Shown: positions 17,047-25,383 of the stretch, in pieces | Layout: each line of letters opens with the position of its first letter | Position numbering within the stretch: the stretch's first letter is position 1 | From: Oenococcus kitaharae DSM 17330 | GTDB lineage: Bacteria; Bacillota; Bacilli; Lactobacillales; Lactobacillaceae | Assembly (NCBI RefSeq): GCF_000241055.1 | Contig: NZ_CM001398.1 | Span: forward strand, 1,225,162 to 1,289,161 | Length of the DNA: 64,000 nucleotides | Direction of reading: 5' to 3' | The notes under the pieces: generated by a model | What the model saw: only the letters and a program-made list of their open reading frames with translations | Told to the model about the DNA's origin: nothing | Database searches by the model: none | Translations under genes and position numbers: made by a program

Positions 17047-18948
17047 ATGAAAAAAATCAGATTTTTTTCTGTAGCACTGGTTGCTGTTCTTTTATCTTTA
17101 TTATTCTTCGCTAAAGCACAGCTGATAGCAGCTGATTCGAGCAGAGGCTCGGTAGCGCAGACTGTCACAAAAAAGGTGCTCAATCAAGCGGATTATAGTT
17201 CAGCCGTTCCAAACGACACTCAGGAAAGTGTTGATGTGATTTTAAAGCCAAAAAGTCAGACGGCTTTGGGTAATTATGTTTACAGCACGGTATCTCCGAC
17301 TAGTTTTTCATATCGGCGCTATATGACGCCAGGCCAGTTTGGCAGTACTTTTGGTGATGCTGGTGCGGCACGAGCCGTTTTGAAGTATTTGTCAGGATTT
17401 GGCATTCACGCTAGTCTGGCCGCTGATAATCTTGTCGTAAAATCGGTCGGTACCACGAGCCAATTTGAAAAGGCATTTGATACCTCGATCAGTCAAGCCA
17501 CTTATCGGGGCCGCAGATTCCATGCGACAAGAAAAACACCGACTTTACCGTCTTGGTACGCCAGCCGTATTCTTGGAATTCTTGGCCTGACCACTTACAA
17601 CTCGCTCACGAGTAATATTCAAAAAGCACCAAAGAATTTGATGAAAGCTGTAACGCCCAAAGATGACCCGACGACGGCTTATCCGTCCACACCGGCCAGT
17701 TTTGCTGCTCGTTACCACCTAGACCAGCTTTATAAAGAAGGCTTCACAGGTGCTGGTCAGCGGATGGCAATCGTTTCCTTAGCTGAATTCAATCCGGCTG
17801 ATGCTTATGCGTATTGGCAGACAATGGGAATCAAAGTGCCGAAAAATAGGCTTGATTTGATTAACGTTGATGGCGGATCAGGCTGGGATGGTTCGGACGA
17901 AACATCTTTGGATGTTGAACAGTCCGGAGCCTTGGCGCCGCAAGCCAAAATCAGCGTCTTTGTGGGTCCCAATAGCGATACTGGTTTCTTCGACGCTTTG
18001 GAAACAGCTATCGATCAAGATAAAGCCGCTCAATTGTCCCTGAGCTGGGGCGAGAGCGAGACGGCGATTACGGAGAGCGTTGCTCAAGGCATCGAAACGC
18101 CAGTCTATGGCCAGATCTTCAATCTGATTTTCGAACAAGCTGCAGCAGAAGGCATCTCTTCCTTTGTGGCTTCCGGTGATCAAGGTGCGTATGATGCGAC
18201 GAAAGACGTCGGCACCTTTGATTTAGCTGTTGATAACCCGGCAGATTCGCCATTCGTCGTGGCAGCAGGCGGTACCACACTGCCATATTCCGCTACTTTC
18301 GTCGATGGTACTTCGATTTCCATTCCGCAGGAACGTACTTGGGGTTGGGATTATCTGTATCCTGTCTTTGATAATCTTGGATTTAATCAGACACCGGACG
18401 GCTTAGGCTACTACTTCGCCGGTGGTGGCGGTGGATTCAGCAAGTTCTTTGCTACACCGCGTTATCAATTTGGTGTTCCGGGTGTGAACCACTTTACAAG
18501 CCTTGCTCTCTGGCAGACTGATCCTACCTTCTCGACTGTTCAGCGTATTGCACAGCCTGCACTTGCAAACGGCAGCGGGACAGGCCGAAATGTGCCGGAT
18601 CTTTCACTGAATGCTGATCCGGAGACAGGCTACGGTGTCTTTTACAGCGCCGGCCCTGGACAGCCAGCCTCTTGGGATGGGGCATATGGCGGCACGAGTT
18701 TCGTCGCGCCTCAGTTAAATGGTGTTTCTGCGCTGCTTAATAGCAAACGCAAGACTCGCCTAGGATTCTGGAACCCGCAAATTTATCACTTTGCCACAAG
18801 CGGCCATTCGCCATTCACGCCTTTGAATGCGACAAGCGACAACAGCAATCTGTTCTATACAGGAACTCCTGGGACTGTCTATAATCAAGGAAGCGGGCTT
18901 GGTACGATTGATTTCACTAAGCTGCAGCAATCCTTTGGTTCTCGATAA
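17047..18948 (+). CDS. Secreted S53 family serine-carboxyl protease (sedolisin/kumamolisin-like)
   Basis: A 633-aa exported protease with signal peptide (residues 1 to about 29, ending QLIAADS), an N-terminal pro-kumamolisin activation domain (about 45-200, with RRYMTPGQFGSTFG) and an S53 catalytic domain. The catalytic set is complete: Glu285 and Asp289 in DETSLDVE, Asp378 in ASGDQGAYD as the oxyanion residue, and Ser551 in GGTSFVAPQ. S53 enzymes are acid-active endopeptidases, which fits growth of an acidophilic lactic acid bacterium. AGGGGG precedes the ATG. It lies directly after the wall-hydrolase gene but is separated by a strong terminator, so it is probably transcribed alone. Confidence 0.93.
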   Translation: MKKIRFFSVALVAVLLSLLFFAKAQLIAADSSRGSVAQTVTKKVLNQADYSSAVPNDTQESVDVILKPKSQTALGNYVYSTVSPTSFSYRRYMTPGQFGSTFGDAGAARAVLKYLSGFGIHASLAADNLVVKSVGTTSQFEKAFDTSISQATYRGRRFHATRKTPTLPSWYASRILGILGLTTYNSLTSNIQKAPKNLMKAVTPKDDPTTAYPSTPASFAARYHLDQLYKEGFTGAGQRMAIVSLAEFNPADAYAYWQTMGIKVPKNRLDLINVDGGSGWDGSDETSLDVEQSGALAPQAKISVFVGPNSDTGFFDALETAIDQDKAAQLSLSWGESETAITESVAQGIETPVYGQIFNLIFEQAAAEGISSFVASGDQGAYDATKDVGTFDLAVDNPADSPFVVAAGGTTLPYSATFVDGTSISIPQERTWGWDYLYPVFDNLGFNQTPDGLGYYFAGGGGGFSKFFATPRYQFGVPGVNHFTSLALWQTDPTFSTVQRIAQPALANGSGTGRNVPDLSLNADPETGYGVFYSAGPGQPASWDGAYGGTSFVAPQLNGVSALLNSKRKTRLGFWNPQIYHFATSGHSPFTPLNATSDNSNLFYTGTPGTVYNQGSGLGTIDFTKLQQSFGSR

Positions 18949-18966
18949 TCAATATGAAAAGTAGGC

Positions 18967-18998
18967 AAAACTGTGCCAATCCATGACACGGTTTTTGT
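18967..18998 (+). terminator. Terminator after the S53 protease gene
   Basis: AAAACTGTG (18967-18975) pairs with CACGGTTTT (18987-18995) with one G-U, followed by more Ts. The remaining 190 bp to the next gene hold only a small hairpin (AGCTGC/GCAGCT near 19150-19168). Confidence 0.65.
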
Positions 18999-19190
18999 TT
19001 GGCCATATTAGAGGGTTTATCCAATTTTTTAATCGTCGTTTTATTTTCAGCACTAGAGGTTGGAGCTGGCTTTATGTTACGATTTGTGTGTAAAAGCGGC
19101 GTTTTAACGCGTTATCGCATCTACTACCATCTTCGCTGCTTTAGCCAGCTGCTGATCGGCAGCTAATCCAGTTACTAGAAAAGAGGTCAA

Positions 19191-19877
19191 ATGAAAAAAA
19201 TACTTTTAGCAGTCATCGCTGCAGCCATCGTCATTGTCGCAGGAGTTGTGTGGGCGATGAATGGCTTGAGGACTGCACCCCAGACATCTTCCAGCAGCTC
19301 GCAAATGTCCACAAGCAGCACTTCTGGATCGGGATCGGGGACAGGGTCTAATCAGAAGACACTGATCGTTTATTATTCTCGGACAGGCAATACAAGAGCG
19401 GTCGCTGAATTAATTCAGAATCAAGTCGGCGGCGATCTCTTTCAAATCGAGACCAAAGTACCGCGGCCAAAAAACTATCGTGCTGAGGTTAATCAAAATG
19501 AGCAGGAGCAAAGTGATAATACCTTACCGGTGCTGAAAAGCAAAGTACCGAATTTTGCGTCCTATGACCGTGTCTTTATCGGTTCTCCGACTTGGAATAT
19601 GGCACTGCCGCAAGCTGTTGTCACATTTTTGGACAGCTATAATTTTTCCGGCAAGACCGTGATTCCTTTTAATACGAATGGTGGCTATGGTGTCGGTTCT
19701 GTCTTCACACAAATCAGATCAGGCGCGAAAAATGCTGATCGTGTCCTTCAAGGCTTTTCTGTTGAAGGCGGCCAAGAGACAAATGGTATTTTGCTGGCCA
19801 TTAAAGGCAATCGCCGTGTCCAAGTAAGCAAAGAAGTCGATAGCTGGCTTTCTAGAATCGGACAAAATCGAAAGTAA
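19191..19877 (+). CDS. Membrane-anchored flavodoxin-like protein
   Basis: The protein has one N-terminal hydrophobic segment (residues 4-26), then a Ser/Thr/Gly-rich linker (about 30-58), then a flavodoxin fold. The FMN phosphate loop YYSRTGNTRAVAEL is intact, as are PTWNMALPQAV and the later NTNGGYGVGS loop. Flavodoxins carry electrons in the cytoplasm; here the anchor and linker would put the flavin domain outside the membrane if the usual topology applies. There is no lipobox Cys, so it is anchored by an uncleaved segment or released. A good site (AAAGAGG) precedes the ATG. The membrane esterase gene follows 30 bp downstream, suggesting co-transcription. Confidence 0.88.
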   Translation: MKKILLAVIAAAIVIVAGVVWAMNGLRTAPQTSSSSSQMSTSSTSGSGSGTGSNQKTLIVYYSRTGNTRAVAELIQNQVGGDLFQIETKVPRPKNYRAEVNQNEQEQSDNTLPVLKSKVPNFASYDRVFIGSPTWNMALPQAVVTFLDSYNFSGKTVIPFNTNGGYGVGSVFTQIRSGAKNADRVLQGFSVEGGQETNGILLAIKGNRRVQVSKEVDSWLSRIGQNRK

Positions 19878-19907
19878 GTCCTTTGAATCAATCAGGTTCA
19901 GGAAAAC

Positions 19908-20740
19908 ATGCAGCGCAAACGGATAATTAGCATCACTATTTTAGTATTCGTGGCCATTGCTGCCATATCTGTCTCAGTTTGCCTATTTTTTGTAAATCAA
20001 TCAAATGATAGTCAGGCTCGCAATCGGTTGGTTCGCTATCAGACTGTTTATAAGGGCAGAACTTATGATAAAACAGCCTTAGTATATTTGCCTCGCGGCT
20101 ATCAGAATTCGTCAAAAAAGTACAATGTGCTGTTTTTGATGCACGGATGGGGGATGTCTGAGAATGATTTTATTAAGGGCGATTCCAATGACCAAGCACC
20201 TGTTATTAATGATTTAATGAAGGACGAGAAGGATCCTTTTATCGTTGTCTCTCCGACCTATTATCCAGATCGAACATTTGCAAATGATAGTCAGGCTAGT
20301 GAAGACAGGCTGACAAAACGCTTCGCTAAGACTGAGATTTTACAGGTTTTACGTGTGGTTCAAGCCAAGTATCGCGTTTATAAGGGCCGTAACCATTATG
20401 GTTTTGCCGGATTTTCCTTTGGTGCGATCACAGGTTGGGCCGTCATGCAGGATCAATTAAGCCATTTTCGGTATTTTCAAATGATCGCAGGCGGAGATGA
20501 CCGGGCCGCTCAATTACGCAGCAAGCTTTTGAAAAGCAAATTGGCTTACGATGTCACTGTCAGCGTCGGCAGCGATGATTATGTGAACAACGGCACGCCC
20601 TATGATATCGATCGAACCATGAATACGCTGAAAAATGTGCCGCATATTCGTTTCCATATTGAATTGATAAAAACGGGAGCCATGATTTGCCGAGCGCCAT
20701 GCGGCAGTTAAAATACGGCATGCGTTTCTTCTTTAAATAA
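19908..20740 (+). pseudogene. Membrane-anchored alpha/beta-hydrolase esterase with a 3' frameshift
   Basis: A feruloyl/putative-esterase-like hydrolase. An N-terminal membrane segment (residues 5-28) is followed by VLFLMHGWGMSENDF (oxyanion region), GFAGFSFGAITG (nucleophile elbow, Ser in GFSFG) and an Asp region near VSVGSDDYV. The annotated frame ends at 20711 with IKTGAMICRAPCGS. The -1 frame from the A-run at 20669-20673 gives IKNGSHDLPSAMRQLKYG...FFFK and stops at 20738-20740. That continuation contains GSHD, the expected catalytic His of this family, so the reading frame appears broken by loss of one A from a six-A run. Alternatives are a sequencing error or slippage on the A-run that restores the protein. 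Confidence 0.8.
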
Positions 20741-20748
20741 GCTAATAA

Positions 20749-20780
20749 AAAACCGGCCTCTAATGACCGGTTTTATTTTA
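20749..20780. terminator. Bidirectional terminator between esterase and aldo-keto reductase
   Basis: AAAACCGG (20749-20756) pairs with CCGGTTTT (20767-20774), 10-nt loop, with T-rich sequence on the plus side and an A-run giving Ts on the minus side. Confidence 0.85.
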
Positions 20781-21626
20781 TTTGCCAAGTTTGCTCAATG
20801 CTTTGAAATCATCATCGTCCAGCTCAATTTTTTGAGCGGCAATATTATCGATCGCATGATCAGCATTGCTGGTTCCTGGAATCGGCAGGATAACATCGGA
20901 CCGTTTTAACAACCAAGCCAATGCCAGCTGGGCCGGACTGGCAGCGTATTTTTCCGTCAGTGAGGCGAGTTCTGGATTTTCCAGCAGTTTGCCAGTTGCC
21001 AAGGGGAACCAAGGAATGAAGGCGATATGATGTTTTTCAGCGTATTTTAAGACGTCCTCATCTCGGCGGTCAATCAAATTGTAGCGATTTTGCACGGAAA
21101 CGATCGGAGCAATCTTTCTAGCGGCTTTAACCTGCTTGACAGATACTTGGCTCAGGCCGATATGCTTGATTTTGCCTTCATCCTGCATATCTTTAAGTAC
21201 GCCGATTTGATCTTCCAAGTCGACTTTGTGATCAATCCGATGGAGCTGGAGCAGGTCAATGTGGTCAAGCCCTAAAGTATACAAGTTTTCCTCGACTTGC
21301 TGGCGGAGATATTCGGGACGGCCAACTGCTGTCCATTCATCAGGCCCTTGACGTGTGAAACCAACTTTCGTGGCGACCATGACTTTGGCATCCGGCCTGT
21401 TTTTTAAGGCTTCTTTCAAATAAAGATTAGCAAACAGTGGGCCGTAGGCATCGGCTGTATCAATAAAATCCACGCCGTGGTCAATCACGGTCTCAATCAC
21501 GTGAACGGCGTTTTCCGGGTCGGCAGAAGGGCCCCAGACACCTGGTCCCGGCAGCTGCATTGTCCCATATCCCAAGCGATTAACGGTCAAATCATCATCA
21601 AACTGAAATTTCTGTTCCAGCATCAT
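20778..21626 (-). CDS. Aldo/keto reductase
   Basis: A 282-aa TIM-barrel NADPH-dependent oxidoreductase. The catalytic tetrad is visible: Asp and Tyr in DFIDTADAYG, Lys in VATKVGF and His in LLQLHRID. Cofactor-binding blocks VSVQNRYNL and ILPIPGTSNADH complete the family pattern and resemble the YdbC/AKR group that reduces small aldehydes and ketones. Two adjacent ATGs (21626 and 21623) lie behind AGAGGTG; the first is listed. It ends at the shared terminator. Substrate unknown. Confidence 0.92.
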   Translation of the reverse strand: MMLEQKFQFDDDLTVNRLGYGTMQLPGPGVWGPSADPENAVHVIETVIDHGVDFIDTADAYGPLFANLYLKEALKNRPDAKVMVATKVGFTRQGPDEWTAVGRPEYLRQQVEENLYTLGLDHIDLLQLHRIDHKVDLEDQIGVLKDMQDEGKIKHIGLSQVSVKQVKAARKIAPIVSVQNRYNLIDRRDEDVLKYAEKHHIAFIPWFPLATGKLLENPELASLTEKYAASPAQLALAWLLKRSDVILPIPGTSNADHAIDNIAAQKIELDDDDFKALSKLGK

Positions 21627-21770
21627 TCACCTCTTGCATATAGCATAGGCGCGTGTCAAATGATAGTCAAAGCATTTCAAGTTATTTTTTTCATTTGTTA
21701 CTAACATATTGTAAGGCTAAAAAAACTAGTGTAGCCTTGACAGTATAAGAAGAAAATTGGAGGAACGACA

Positions 21771-23111
21771 ATGCCTGATAAGCAATTTGATTATGATGTT
21801 TTGTACATTGGAAGTGGTCATGGTACTTTTGACGGTGCGATTCCACTTGCAGCTAAAGGTTACAAAGTAGCAGTTGTAGAAGCTGATTTAATTGGCGGTA
21901 CCTGTCCGAACCGCGGCTGCAACGCGAAAATTATTCTGGATATGCCCGTTGCGCTTCGTCGCCAATTCGAGGATCTAAATGGTGTCGTAACAGGCGGCGT
22001 TGCAATTGATTGGTCGCAAAATGTTGCTCATAAAGATGAGGTCATCGGGGTACTTCCCGGCTTTATCGGCGGCCTTTTGGACTCAGTGCACATCGACGTG
22101 ATTCACGGCAAAGGTGTTTTGGAAGATCCTCATACTGTTTCGATTGATGGTACTTTGAAAACGGCTGGCAAAATCGTGATTGCGACTGGCCTGCGCCCCA
22201 ACCGTCTGGACATTCCTGGGATTGATTTGGCTCATGATAGCAGTGATTTCATGAATTTGACAAAGATGCCGAAAAAAATCACGATTATCGGCGCCGGTTA
22301 TATCGCGATGGAGTTTGCGACAATTGCCAGTGCCACTGGTGCTGATGTGACCGTTTTGCTTCGCGGCGACAAGGCTTTGCGTGCCTTCCATCAGGAATTT
22401 GTCGAGACGATTATCAGCGATTTGGAAAAACACGGTGTTGCTTTCAAACGCGAGACCTCAGTAACAGAACTGAAAGCCGCTGGCGATCAGATTGAAGTGC
22501 TGACATCTGATGGCCAATCCAGCACGACAGATTGGGTACTGGATGCCACTGGCAGAATCCCAAATGTTGAAAACATTGGTCTTGAAAAGGTGGGTGTGCA
22601 CTATACAGCTAAGGGTGTCACGGTGAACGATCACCTGCAGACTTCTGTCCCGAGTATTTATGCTTCTGGCGATGTGATTGATAAGACACAACCTAAGCTG
22701 ACACCGACTGCGATCTTTGAATCTAAATATCTATCGGCACAGTTTGCCGGAGAATCAAGCGATCCGATCAAGTATCCGGTCATTCCATCGGTCGTCTTTA
22801 CGACACCGCGTTTGGCTAAAGCCGGTGTTTCACCGGAAACAGCAGCTGCAGCACCATCTGATTACACAGTTTCAGCTAATCATATTCCTGATGATTGGTA
22901 CCGCCAGGCAAGCAAAGAGACGCTGGGCGATAACCTGCTGGTCTTTGATAAGGCCCATCATCTAGTAGGTGCGACTGAAGTCAGCAATCAGGCGGAAAAT
23001 GTGATCAACAGCCTGCTGCCCGCCATTGAATTCAAATTCGGGCCGGCTGAGCTGAATCGTCTGGTTTATTTGTTCCCATCGATTACTTCTGCGGCTTATG
23101 GCCAATTGTAA
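21771..23111 (+). CDS. Pyridine nucleotide-disulfide oxidoreductase, class I-like, divergent C-terminus
   Basis: A 446-aa FAD/NAD(P)-dependent oxidoreductase of the glutathione reductase / dihydrolipoamide dehydrogenase / mercuric reductase fold. It has an N-terminal FAD loop (YIGSGHGTFDGA, altered from the common GxGxxG), the redox disulfide Cys45/Cys50 in GGTCPNRGCNAK, the NAD(P) loop IIGAGYIAMEFA and the second FAD motif SIYASGDV. The C-terminal dimerisation domain is present, but the active-site HPT found near the end of glutathione reductase-like enzymes reads FPS (LFPSITSAAYGQL). The disulfide should still be reducible, but acid-base catalysis by His is missing, so substrate or mechanism may differ. 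GGAGGA precedes the ATG. Confidence 0.88.
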   Translation: MPDKQFDYDVLYIGSGHGTFDGAIPLAAKGYKVAVVEADLIGGTCPNRGCNAKIILDMPVALRRQFEDLNGVVTGGVAIDWSQNVAHKDEVIGVLPGFIGGLLDSVHIDVIHGKGVLEDPHTVSIDGTLKTAGKIVIATGLRPNRLDIPGIDLAHDSSDFMNLTKMPKKITIIGAGYIAMEFATIASATGADVTVLLRGDKALRAFHQEFVETIISDLEKHGVAFKRETSVTELKAAGDQIEVLTSDGQSSTTDWVLDATGRIPNVENIGLEKVGVHYTAKGVTVNDHLQTSVPSIYASGDVIDKTQPKLTPTAIFESKYLSAQFAGESSDPIKYPVIPSVVFTTPRLAKAGVSPETAAAAPSDYTVSANHIPDDWYRQASKETLGDNLLVFDKAHHLVGATEVSNQAENVINSLLPAIEFKFGPAELNRLVYLFPSITSAAYGQL

Positions 23112-23119
23112 AATTAATT

Positions 23120-23158
23120 ATTAAAAAAAACGCCGACCATTTGGCCAGCGTTTTTTTG
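23120..23158. terminator. Bidirectional terminator between oxidoreductase and sodA
   Basis: An A-run and CGC pair with GCG and a T-run, with an interrupted GC-rich upper stem around an ATTT loop. It sits between two convergent genes. Confidence 0.8.
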
Positions 23159-23168
23159 TTGAAGAAGA

Positions 23169-23798
23169 TTACATCACTATCTCTGAAAGCGAAGACTGTG
23201 ACATGTTTTGGGAAACTTGTGCCCAATTAACGACGTGCCAGAATGCTTTGATATATTCAGGCCGGCGATTTTCGTATTTCAAATAATAAGCATGCTCCCA
23301 AAGATCAATTCCCAAAAGCGGTGTCAGCCCCATCGAAATTGGCGAATCCTGATTCATTGTGGAGACAATTTGCAACTTGCCATCTGGTTTCATCACAAGC
23401 CATGTCCAGCCGGATCCGAATACGGCAACGGCGCTGCTGGAAAAGGCGTTTTTGAATTCTTGCAGGTTTCCCCATTCTTTGTTGATCCTGCTGAGAAGTC
23501 CGGCATCGATTTTCTGATTAAAGTCCGGAGAAAGCATCTTCCAAAAAAGGCTGTGATTGTAGTGGCCGCCAGCTTGGTTTCGTACCGGTGTCCGTAGATT
23601 TTCAGGCAGTTTGTCCAGATTGGTCAGTATCTTTTCAATCGGCCAATTTGCAAATTCCGGGTAATCCACCAGCAGGGCATTTAATTTATTAATATAGGTC
23701 TGATGGTGCATGTCATGGTGAAGGTGCATGGTTCTTTCGTCGATATAAGGTGTTAGCGCATCGTAATTGTAGGGTAATTCGGGTAAAACAAAAGTCAT
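23169..23798 (-). CDS. sodA: Superoxide dismutase, Mn/Fe family
   Basis: Converts superoxide to hydrogen peroxide and oxygen in the cytoplasm. The 209-aa protein has all four metal ligands: His27 in MHLHHDMHHQTY, His in GGHYNHSLFW, and Asp and His in GIDLWEHAYYL. MNQDSP in the C-terminal domain favours the Mn or cambialistic type. A strong AAGGAGG lies before the ATG at 23798. The C-terminal tail (SQSSLSEIVM) is slightly longer than usual. It converges on the disulfide reductase gene, a pairing consistent with oxidative-stress defence. Confidence 0.95.
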   Translation of the reverse strand: MTFVLPELPYNYDALTPYIDERTMHLHHDMHHQTYINKLNALLVDYPEFANWPIEKILTNLDKLPENLRTPVRNQAGGHYNHSLFWKMLSPDFNQKIDAGLLSRINKEWGNLQEFKNAFSSSAVAVFGSGWTWLVMKPDGKLQIVSTMNQDSPISMGLTPLLGIDLWEHAYYLKYENRRPEYIKAFWHVVNWAQVSQNMSQSSLSEIVM

Positions 23799-23896
23799 CG
23801 GATAGCCTCCTTATTTTTGGATTAAGCACTTACATCCACCTCAATTTTATCAAATTTCGGAATTTGTTTCTTTAAAGGACTGTCTTGACAAATCGT

Positions 23897-23924
23897 TTGA
23901 CAATCCAATAATTTCATGTATCAT
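23897..23924 (+). promoter_or_regulatory. Predicted promoter of the methionine operon
   Basis: Consensus TTGACA (23897-23902) and TATCAT (23919-23924) with 16-bp spacing, giving a start near 23931. A second TTGACA sits at 23885-23890. It is placed correctly for the T-box leader. Confidence 0.6.
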
Positions 23925-23930
23925 TGAAGA

Positions 23931-24220
23931 CAATATATCGGCATAGAGAAGATAAGTAATTAGCCAAATTTTAAGAGAGCCGGAGGTCGCTGAAATCCGG
24001 TAATGACAGCTAATGAATCATGGTCTTTGAGCTTTGTTCTTGCGAGTGGTTTACCGCGAGTAGGAATCGGTTGCGTCCGTTATCACGTCAGACTATAATC
24101 GCAGGTTCATCTACCTTGCGACGTAGCCACAGAGGGTATGCAGGTGACTGTATACTGAACACGAGTGGTAAAGCGCTTATTCGCCCCGTAAACAGGTCTT
24201 TCTGTTTGCGGGTTTTTTGT
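23931..24220 (+). promoter_or_regulatory. T-box leader of the methionine operon
   Basis: T-box leaders sense uncharged tRNA and control a terminator. The 5' part has the AGAGAGC ... GTCGCTGAAATCCGG block typical of Stem I. An ATG at 24020-24022 followed by a purine is a plausible Met specifier. The antiterminator motif GAGTGGTAAAGCGC (24163-24176), then CGCCCC (24182-24187), fits the T-box consensus and could pair with an ACCA tRNA end. A terminator follows: CCCGTAAACAG (24185-24195) with CTGTTTGCGGG (24202-24212) and six Ts. A second motif-like GAGTGGTTTACCGCG lies at 24044-24058. Methionine specificity is inferred from the downstream genes and the tentative specifier. This 457-bp gap contains no protein gene I can support. 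Confidence 0.82.
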
Positions 24221-24255
24221 GCAGACGGGAACAAATTGAGAATAGGGGAAAAATT

Positions 24256-25380
24256 ATGACATTAGTAGCAAGTAAAATTGGTTTTCAGCACGTTGGTTCC
24301 TTTTTGCGGCCGCAGGCAATCAAGGAGGCCCGGGCTAAGTTTGCTAAGAAGGAAATTACCTTCGATCAGCTGCACGAGATTGAAAATCAGGAAATCGGCA
24401 AGTTAATCAAAAAAGAGGCTGAGGCAGGACTCGATTACGTCACGGATGGTGAATTCCGCCGCAGTTACTGGCACCTTGATTTCTTCTGGGGATTTGGCGG
24501 CGTAAAACACACGCATTATGGCGAAGGCTATCGTTTTGCCCATGAAGAGACGCGTGATGACTCGGCTGTTTTGGATGGCAAGCTGACCTTTGATGCTGAG
24601 AAACATCCCTTTATTAATGACTTTAAAATCACGAAAGCCTTTGCTGACGAAAATAATGTCCAAGCCAAAATCACAATACCAGCGCCCGCACAGTTCTATG
24701 CTGAGCTTGTTCGCGGCGATAATGCAAAAACAGTTCGCAATTTTTATGCCACAGATGATGCCTTGTTTGCTGATATCATCAAGGTTTATCACGAAGCCAT
24801 TTTGGCCTTTTATGATGCCGGCGCTCGTGTTGTGCAGATTGATGACTGCACTTGGGGCATGCTGGTTGATAAGAATTTTTGGCAGACAATGGTTGGTGCC
24901 GGTTTTGATCCCGAGAAGCTGAAGGATACTTATTTGAGGCTGAACAATGGTGCGATTGCTGACCTGCCCTCAGATTTGACAGTTAATACACACGTTTGCC
25001 GTGGCAATTATCATTCTGATTGGGCAGCACAAGGCGGCTATGATTCAGTAGCCGATAAGCTTTTCGGCCAGGAAAATGTTGCCAACTATTTCTTGGAATA
25101 TGATTCTGACCGTGCCGGCAGTTTTGCACCTTTGGCTAAAGTCAGCGGTGATAAAAGAGTTGTTCTGGGCCTTATAACTTCTAAAAGCCCTGTATTAGAA
25201 GATCGTCAAGTCATTATCGATCGTATTCATCAGGCCGAAAAATATCTGCCTTTGGACCGTTTGTGGCTCTCGACTCAGTGCGGTTTTGCTTCGACCGAAG
25301 AAGGTAATGAGTTAACTGAAGCTGATGAATGGAAGAAATTAGCTTTGGTCAAGTCAATTATCGAAGAGGTTTGGGGATAA
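24256..25380 (+). CDS. MetE-like homocysteine methyltransferase, catalytic domain only (YxjG/YxjH type)
   Basis: Cobalamin-independent methionine synthase family protein that would methylate homocysteine to methionine. At 374 aa it corresponds to the C-terminal catalytic barrel of MetE, without the N-terminal duplicate domain. Zinc/homocysteine ligands are in place: His246 and Cys248 in THVCRGN, Glu281 in LEYDSD, and Cys342 in STQCGFAS; the N-terminal HVGSFLRP is also characteristic. The start at 24256 follows AATAGGGGAAAAATT; an upstream in-frame start at 24217 would lie inside the T-box terminator. It is the first gene of the operon. Such short proteins may use a methyl donor or partner different from full-length MetE. 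Confidence 0.9.
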   Translation: MTLVASKIGFQHVGSFLRPQAIKEARAKFAKKEITFDQLHEIENQEIGKLIKKEAEAGLDYVTDGEFRRSYWHLDFFWGFGGVKHTHYGEGYRFAHEETRDDSAVLDGKLTFDAEKHPFINDFKITKAFADENNVQAKITIPAPAQFYAELVRGDNAKTVRNFYATDDALFADIIKVYHEAILAFYDAGARVVQIDDCTWGMLVDKNFWQTMVGAGFDPEKLKDTYLRLNNGAIADLPSDLTVNTHVCRGNYHSDWAAQGGYDSVADKLFGQENVANYFLEYDSDRAGSFAPLAKVSGDKRVVLGLITSKSPVLEDRQVIIDRIHQAEKYLPLDRLWLSTQCGFASTEEGNELTEADEWKKLALVKSIIEEVWG

Positions 25381-25383
25381 ACA

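Noticed and set aside
19100..19170. Possible riboswitch or attenuator before the flavodoxin gene
   Set aside because: Only one short GC hairpin without T-run or known consensus could be seen.
23931..24220. SAM riboswitch (S-box or SMK box) before the methionine genes
   Set aside because: The TGGT motif followed by CGCCCC and a terminator, plus a Stem I-like 5' block, fit a T-box; I could not find the S-box core motifs.
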